NCBI GenBank assembly: GCA_033283385.1
Contig: JAWMQQ010000004.1
Span: 186,001 to 250,000, forward strand
DNA from: Mangrovimicrobium sp033283385
GTDB taxonomy: Bacteria; Pseudomonadota; Gammaproteobacteria; Pseudomonadales; Halieaceae
Reading direction: 5' to 3'
Length of the DNA: 64,000 nucleotides
The translations under genes and the position numbers were made by a program. The notes below the pieces were generated by a model. That model was not told where the DNA came from. It did not search any database and worked only from the letters and a program-made list of their open reading frames with translations. The first letter of the stretch is position 1. Every line of letters starts with the position of its first letter. Of this stretch, positions 60,504 through 64,000 are shown in pieces.

Positions 60504-62111
60504 TTACATCCGGAAGATGCCGAAGCGGGTCTCTTCCACCGGCCGGTTGAGCGCGGCGGACAGGGCCAGGCCCAGGGTCATGCGCGTCTCGGCGGGGTCG
60601 ATGACGCCGTCGTCCCACAGCCGCGCGGAGGCGTAGTAGGGGTGGCCCTGCTTGTCGTAGGTGTCGAGGATAGGCTGCTTGTAGGCGGCCTCGTCCCCGG
60701 CGCTCCATTCCTCGCCCTTTTTCTCCAGCTGGTCGCGGCGCAGCTGCGCCATCACGCCGGCGGCCTGCTCGCCGCCCATCACCGAGATGCGCGCGTTGGG
60801 CCACATGAACAAAAAGCGCGGGTCGTAGGCGCGGCCGCACATGCCGTAGTTGCCGGCGCCGAAGGAGCCGCCGATCAGCACGGTGAGCTTGGGTACGTTG
60901 GCGCAGGCCACCGCGGTGACCATCTTGGCGCCGTGCTTGGCGATACCGCCGGCCTCGTACTGGCGGCCGACCATGAAGCCGGTGATGTTCTGCAGGAACA
61001 CCAGCGGGATCTTGCGCTGGGCGCACAGCTCGATGAAGTGCGCGCCTTTCATGGCGGACTCGCCGAACAGGATACCGTTGTTGCCGATGATGCCTACGGG
61101 GTAGCCGAAGATGCGGGCGAAGCCGGTGACCAGGGTGGTGCCGTACAGCGCCTTGAACTCGTCGAACTCGGAGCCGTCGACCACGCGGGCGATGATCTCG
61201 CGCACGTCGTAGGGTTTGCGCGCGTCCTTGGGCACGATGCCGTAGATGTCCTCGGCGGGGTAGAGCGGGTCCACCGGCGCGGCGATGTCCATGTCGATGG
61301 GCTTCACGCGGTTGAGGCGCGAGATGCACTGGCGGGTCAGCAGCAGGGCGTGGTGGTCGTTCTGCGCGTAGTGGTCGGCCACGCCGGAGGTGCGGCAGTG
61401 CACGTCGGCGCCGCCCAGTTCCTCCGCGGTGACCACTTCACCTGTCGCAGCCTTCACCAGCGGCGGGCCGCCGAGGAAGATGGTGCCCTGCTCGCGCACG
61501 ATAATGGACTCGTCCGCCATCGCCGGCACGTAGGCGCCGCCGGCGGTGCAGGAGCCCATCACGCAGGCGATCTGCGGGATGTTCTTCGCCGACATGTTGG
61601 CCTGGTTGAAGAAGATGCGGCCGAAGTGCTCGCGGTCCGGGAAGACTTCATCCTGGCGCGGCAGGTTGGCGCCGCCGGAATCCACCAGGTAGATGCAGGG
61701 CAGGTGGTTCTGCTCGGCGATGGTCTGGGCGCGGATGTGCTTCTTGACGGTGAGCGGGTAGTAGGAGCCGCCCTTCACCGTGGCGTCGTTGGCGACGATC
61801 ATGCACTCGCGGCCTTCCACGCGGCCGATGCCGGTGATCAGGCCGGCGGCGGGCACGTCCTCGTCGTACACACCGTAAGCGGCGAGTTGCGACAGTTCCA
61901 GGAACGGCGCGCCGGGGTCCAGCAGGGTGTTGATGCGCTCGCGCGGCAGCAGCTTGCCGCGGGACTTGTGGCGCTCCTGGTAGGCTTCGCCACCGCCCAG
62001 CTTGATCGCCTCGAGCTTCGCGCGCAGGTCGTCGACCTGGGCGCGGGCGTGCGCGGCGTTCTCGGCGAACTCCTCGCTGCGGGTGTTAATCGTGGATTTG
62101 ATCGTTGCCAT
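60504..62111 (-). CDS. liuB: Acyl-CoA carboxylase carboxyltransferase subunit (methylcrotonyl-CoA carboxylase beta-like)
   Basis: A 535-residue carboxyltransferase, the usual length for MCC beta. It has YLVDSGGANLPRQDEVFPD, GSCTAGGAYVPAM and the oxyanion motifs of this family, then GGSFGAGNYGMCGRA near the end. It is encoded 64 bp before the biotin subunit on the same strand. ATG 62111 is chosen because the family begins with a short basic helix there. It transfers CO2 from biotin to methylcrotonyl-CoA. Confidence 0.88.
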   Translation of the reverse strand: MATIKSTINTRSEEFAENAAHARAQVDDLRAKLEAIKLGGGEAYQERHKSRGKLLPRERINTLLDPGAPFLELSQLAAYGVYDEDVPAAGLITGIGRVEGRECMIVANDATVKGGSYYPLTVKKHIRAQTIAEQNHLPCIYLVDSGGANLPRQDEVFPDREHFGRIFFNQANMSAKNIPQIACVMGSCTAGGAYVPAMADESIIVREQGTIFLGGPPLVKAATGEVVTAEELGGADVHCRTSGVADHYAQNDHHALLLTRQCISRLNRVKPIDMDIAAPVDPLYPAEDIYGIVPKDARKPYDVREIIARVVDGSEFDEFKALYGTTLVTGFARIFGYPVGIIGNNGILFGESAMKGAHFIELCAQRKIPLVFLQNITGFMVGRQYEAGGIAKHGAKMVTAVACANVPKLTVLIGGSFGAGNYGMCGRAYDPRFLFMWPNARISVMGGEQAAGVMAQLRRDQLEKKGEEWSAGDEAAYKQPILDTYDKQGHPYYASARLWDDGVIDPAETRMTLGLALSAALNRPVEETRFGIFRM

Positions 62112-62205
62112 AATCGTGTCCGTTAAAAGCAATCTGTTATGTCGGTGGCGTTGGCAGCAGCCTGCTGGCGTGAGGTATGCGGCCGGCTCGCTGCGCTGCC
62201 CCGGC

Positions 62206-62595
62206 TCATTTCCTTTTGCCGCCCGCCGCCATGGCCTCCAGGGCCTTGTCCTCGGCTTCGCGCAGCTCCAGCATCATCACCTCGATGTCGTGCAGCTGCT
62301 GTTCCAGCTGGCTGCGCTTCTCGCGGATCTTCGCCAGCAGCGAGTTGTACTGGTCGGTGTTGCCGTGGGCCGGGTCGTACATCTCGATGATCGAGCGGCT
62401 CTCGTCCAGCGAGAAGCCCAGCCGCTTGCCGCGCAGGATCAGCTTCAGCTTGGTCCGGTCCGCGGGCGTGTAAATGCGGGAGCTGCCGCTGCGCCGGGGT
62501 TGCAACAACCCCTTCTCCTCATAGAAGCGGATCGTGCGGGTGGTGATATCGAATTCGGCGGCGAGATCGGAGATGCTGTAATCGGCTCTTGTCAC
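62206..62595 (-). CDS. liuR: MerR-family regulator LiuR-like
   Basis: A 129-residue MerR protein: YSISDLAAEFDITTRTIRFYEEKGLL at the N-terminus, a C-terminal coiled coil (REKRSQLEQQLHDIEVMML), and no metal-binding Cys, as in LiuR. GTG 62595 follows CAGG; a TTG at 62625 is also in frame. It leads the carboxylase genes on the same strand. LiuR controls branched-chain amino-acid breakdown in many gammaproteobacteria. Confidence 0.83.
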   Translation of the reverse strand: MTRADYSISDLAAEFDITTRTIRFYEEKGLLQPRRSGSSRIYTPADRTKLKLILRGKRLGFSLDESRSIIEMYDPAHGNTDQYNSLLAKIREKRSQLEQQLHDIEVMMLELREAEDKALEAMAAGGKRK

Positions 62596-62637
62596 GGTAC
62601 CTGCCAGCGCTTTGGGGTGGCGCAAGTGTAGATAACG

Positions 62638-62653
62638 TTTACGTTAACGTCAA
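62638..62653. promoter_or_regulatory. LiuR-type operator
   Basis: TTTACGTTAACGTCAA, a 16-bp palindrome with one mismatched pair, lies about 43 bp before the regulator start. It matches the LiuR-type motif as I recall it (TTTACGTT-AACGTMAA) and probably covers the promoter spacer of the liuR-liuBD operon. Confidence 0.7.
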
Positions 62654-62704
62654 CATGCGGCCGGCGGACTCCCCCTCGCCGGGAGCCGGGGGAGGGCCGC
62701 CTGC

Positions 62705-63889
62705 CTAGGCGGTTTTTTCGCTGAGGCCGAAGCGCGCGTTATAGCCGGCGAACAGCTCCCTGACCCAGGCTTCATCGAGCCCGAAGGCGGAATAGGAGTA
62801 GGGATAGCGCCCGTAGCGGTCGACGCTGTTGGCGGGATCGCCGATCCAGCGATCCACCGCCTGGCGGAAGTCCTGGCTCACGTCCCAGCCCCGCGCCGCG
62901 TACACGCGCTCGATCACGCCCATGGGGTCTGCGGTCAGGTCGTTGAAGCGCACGTGGACGATGCGCGGGTCGTCGACGATCTCGTCCGCCAGCAAGTTGT
63001 CGATGGATTTTTTCATGCCCTCCAGCAAAATCGCGGCCTTGGCGACCCAGTCGTTGGGCGTGCAATTGATGGTGTCGAAAATGGCCGAGGAGATCGCGAC
63101 CAGGGAGGCGTAGATCTCGGACCAGGGCCGGTGGGTCCACACGCAGACAGCGTCTGGGTACACTTCGAAAAGGGACTTGAGGTGCATCAGGGCCGTGGGC
63201 TGCTTGCAGGTCCAGCGCGTCTTGCCGGTATTCCACTGGAAGTGCTGCAACACCTCCCGGTGGAATTGCAGCGCTTCGACGACGTCCAGCAGCTGTATGT
63301 TCATGACGCCGAGGGTGGGCACCTTGTAATAGTGGTTCGAATACAGGTTGCGAAAATCGAGGGTGAATATCTCCTCATCCTCGATGGGTTGCTGCTCCAG
63401 CTTGTCTGCGTAGGGATGCATGATCAGCTGCGCCGGGCAAAAGTCTATCCAGCGCTCCACCGCGCGCCGGGCGAATGCGATGCGCCCGTCGCAGACTGCG
63501 GTCGCGCCCGGTGGCGGTGACGGTACGATGGAGTGCCAGGCGGTCGGCGAGAGGACTTCGGGGTCCTGGGCCAGCAGCGAGTGCAGGAAGGTCGTCCCGG
63601 AGCGGCCGAAGCCGACGACGAAAATGGGCTTCTCGATTTTCTCCGCGCCAATCCCCGGGTAGCTGGTTCGATCCAGTGCAATGCGCAGGCGGTTGGTGAG
63701 AATCCCCTGTATCTGCCGGTGCATCGCATCCACCTGGTCCGCGGTGTAGGGGCCGGCTTCGTTGATCGTGTCGATAACCCCCGAGAACCGCTGCTTCAGA
63801 TTCTCGTCGGCGAGTCCGTAAGCCCCGCTCTCCCGCTCCGCCAGGGTAAAAATGTCCTCGCTGGACAGGGTGGTCGCAAGCTTCCTCAT
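62705..63889 (-). CDS. PAPS-dependent sulfotransferase family protein
   Basis: A 394-residue sulfotransferase. The PAPS 5'-phosphosulfate loop is VVGFGRSGTTFLHSLLAQDP near residue 90, and the 3'-phosphate Arg/Ser region is in CVWTHRPWSEIYASL. ATG 63889 has GGAGAG at good spacing. An alternative ATG at 63913 overlaps the receptor stop as TGATG. The family sulfates small molecules or acts on unknown targets in marine bacteria. Likely co-transcribed with the TonB receptor. Confidence 0.83.
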   Translation of the reverse strand: MRKLATTLSSEDIFTLAERESGAYGLADENLKQRFSGVIDTINEAGPYTADQVDAMHRQIQGILTNRLRIALDRTSYPGIGAEKIEKPIFVVGFGRSGTTFLHSLLAQDPEVLSPTAWHSIVPSPPPGATAVCDGRIAFARRAVERWIDFCPAQLIMHPYADKLEQQPIEDEEIFTLDFRNLYSNHYYKVPTLGVMNIQLLDVVEALQFHREVLQHFQWNTGKTRWTCKQPTALMHLKSLFEVYPDAVCVWTHRPWSEIYASLVAISSAIFDTINCTPNDWVAKAAILLEGMKKSIDNLLADEIVDDPRIVHVRFNDLTADPMGVIERVYAARGWDVSQDFRQAVDRWIGDPANSVDRYGRYPYSYSAFGLDEAWVRELFAGYNARFGLSEKTA

Positions 63890-63912
63890 CTTACTCTCCG
63901 CTTCACGCAGCA

Positions 63913-63999
63913 TCAGAAGTTCCAGTATACGGACACGCCGTATTCCCGCGGCCGGCCGTAGGCTTCGGTCACTGTTCCCAGCTGGTCCGGGACGCTGGT
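63913..63999 (-). CDS. TonB-dependent receptor (3' end only)
   Basis: The frame entering from the right end encodes about 28 residues ending GRPREYGVSVYWNF and stops at TGA 63915-63913. An aromatic last residue after a V-x-V-x-W-x-F strand is the usual end of an outer-membrane beta barrel. Its context before a sulfotransferase supports a TonB-dependent receptor. Only the tail is visible. Confidence 0.6.
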   Translation of the reverse strand, partial: TSVPDQLGTVTEAYGRPREYGVSVYWNF

Positions 64000-64000
64000 G

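Overview
The window is GC-rich, gene-dense bacterial chromosome, most likely from a gammaproteobacterium of marine or hydrocarbon-associated type. The pointers are REP palindromes of the GTAGGAGC type also known in Pseudomonas, a LiuR-type MerR regulator next to an acyl-CoA carboxylase, a homospermidine synthase, a TonB-dependent receptor tail, and many Rieske oxygenases and Baeyer-Villiger monooxygenases (BVMOs). The genus cannot be fixed from the sequence alone. No rRNA, tRNA, CRISPR array or integrase gene was seen.

Region 1 (1-13,050, all + strand) is an aromatic-ring catabolic island. It holds a LigA/LigB class III extradiol dioxygenase, a 2-hydroxychromene-2-carboxylate isomerase, a naphthalene-dioxygenase-like alpha/beta pair, a GntR regulator, a LigA-SDR fusion protein, a second (benzoate/anthranilate-like) alpha/beta pair, a GMC oxidoreductase, one Rieske ferredoxin, an SDR, an aldehyde dehydrogenase and an amidohydrolase. 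Together these could dihydroxylate, rearomatise, cleave and isomerise a bicyclic or substituted aromatic. No ferredoxin reductase is visible.

Region 2 (13,060-39,160) is an accessory catabolic block. It has two paralogous BVMOs, two alpha-only Rieske oxygenases, a TauD-like dioxygenase, an amidohydrolase, a PaaI-like thioesterase, a TetR regulator, two acyl-CoA ligases, a CaiB/BaiF CoA-transferase, a MaoC-like dehydratase, SDRs, an SMP-30-like protein and an IclR regulator. A conserved operator-like palindrome lies before both BVMO genes and in a third divergent promoter, suggesting one TetR-type regulon. REP elements, including a 57-bp tandem array, sit between genes and in two cases supply gene 3' ends. 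A homospermidine synthase and a membrane diguanylate cyclase are interspersed.

Region 3 (about 39,650-52,180) is visibly AT-richer. It is an integron cassette array without an integrase (a CALIN): 18 clear attC sites plus two decayed ones separate small single-gene cassettes, nearly all on the + strand. Many products are secreted proteins or lipoproteins of unknown function. Others are two GNAT acetyltransferases, a zinc-ribbon protein, DUF2199 and DUF2971 proteins, a PD-(D/E)XK-like nuclease candidate, a large RloC/SMC-like ATPase (likely phage defence), a TPR-like protein and a reverse-oriented dodecin.

Region 4 (52,180-64,000) returns to ordinary chromosome: small membrane and secreted proteins, a DUF385 protein, a cupin, a SnoaL-like protein, an MBL-fold hydrolase, a lipoprotein, the acyl-CoA carboxylase pair (liuD/liuB-like) with its LiuR regulator and operator, a sulfotransferase, and the end of a TonB-dependent receptor gene.

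The best candidates for something new are the LigA-SDR fusion, the integrase-less cassette array with its putative defence genes, and the BVMO operator set.
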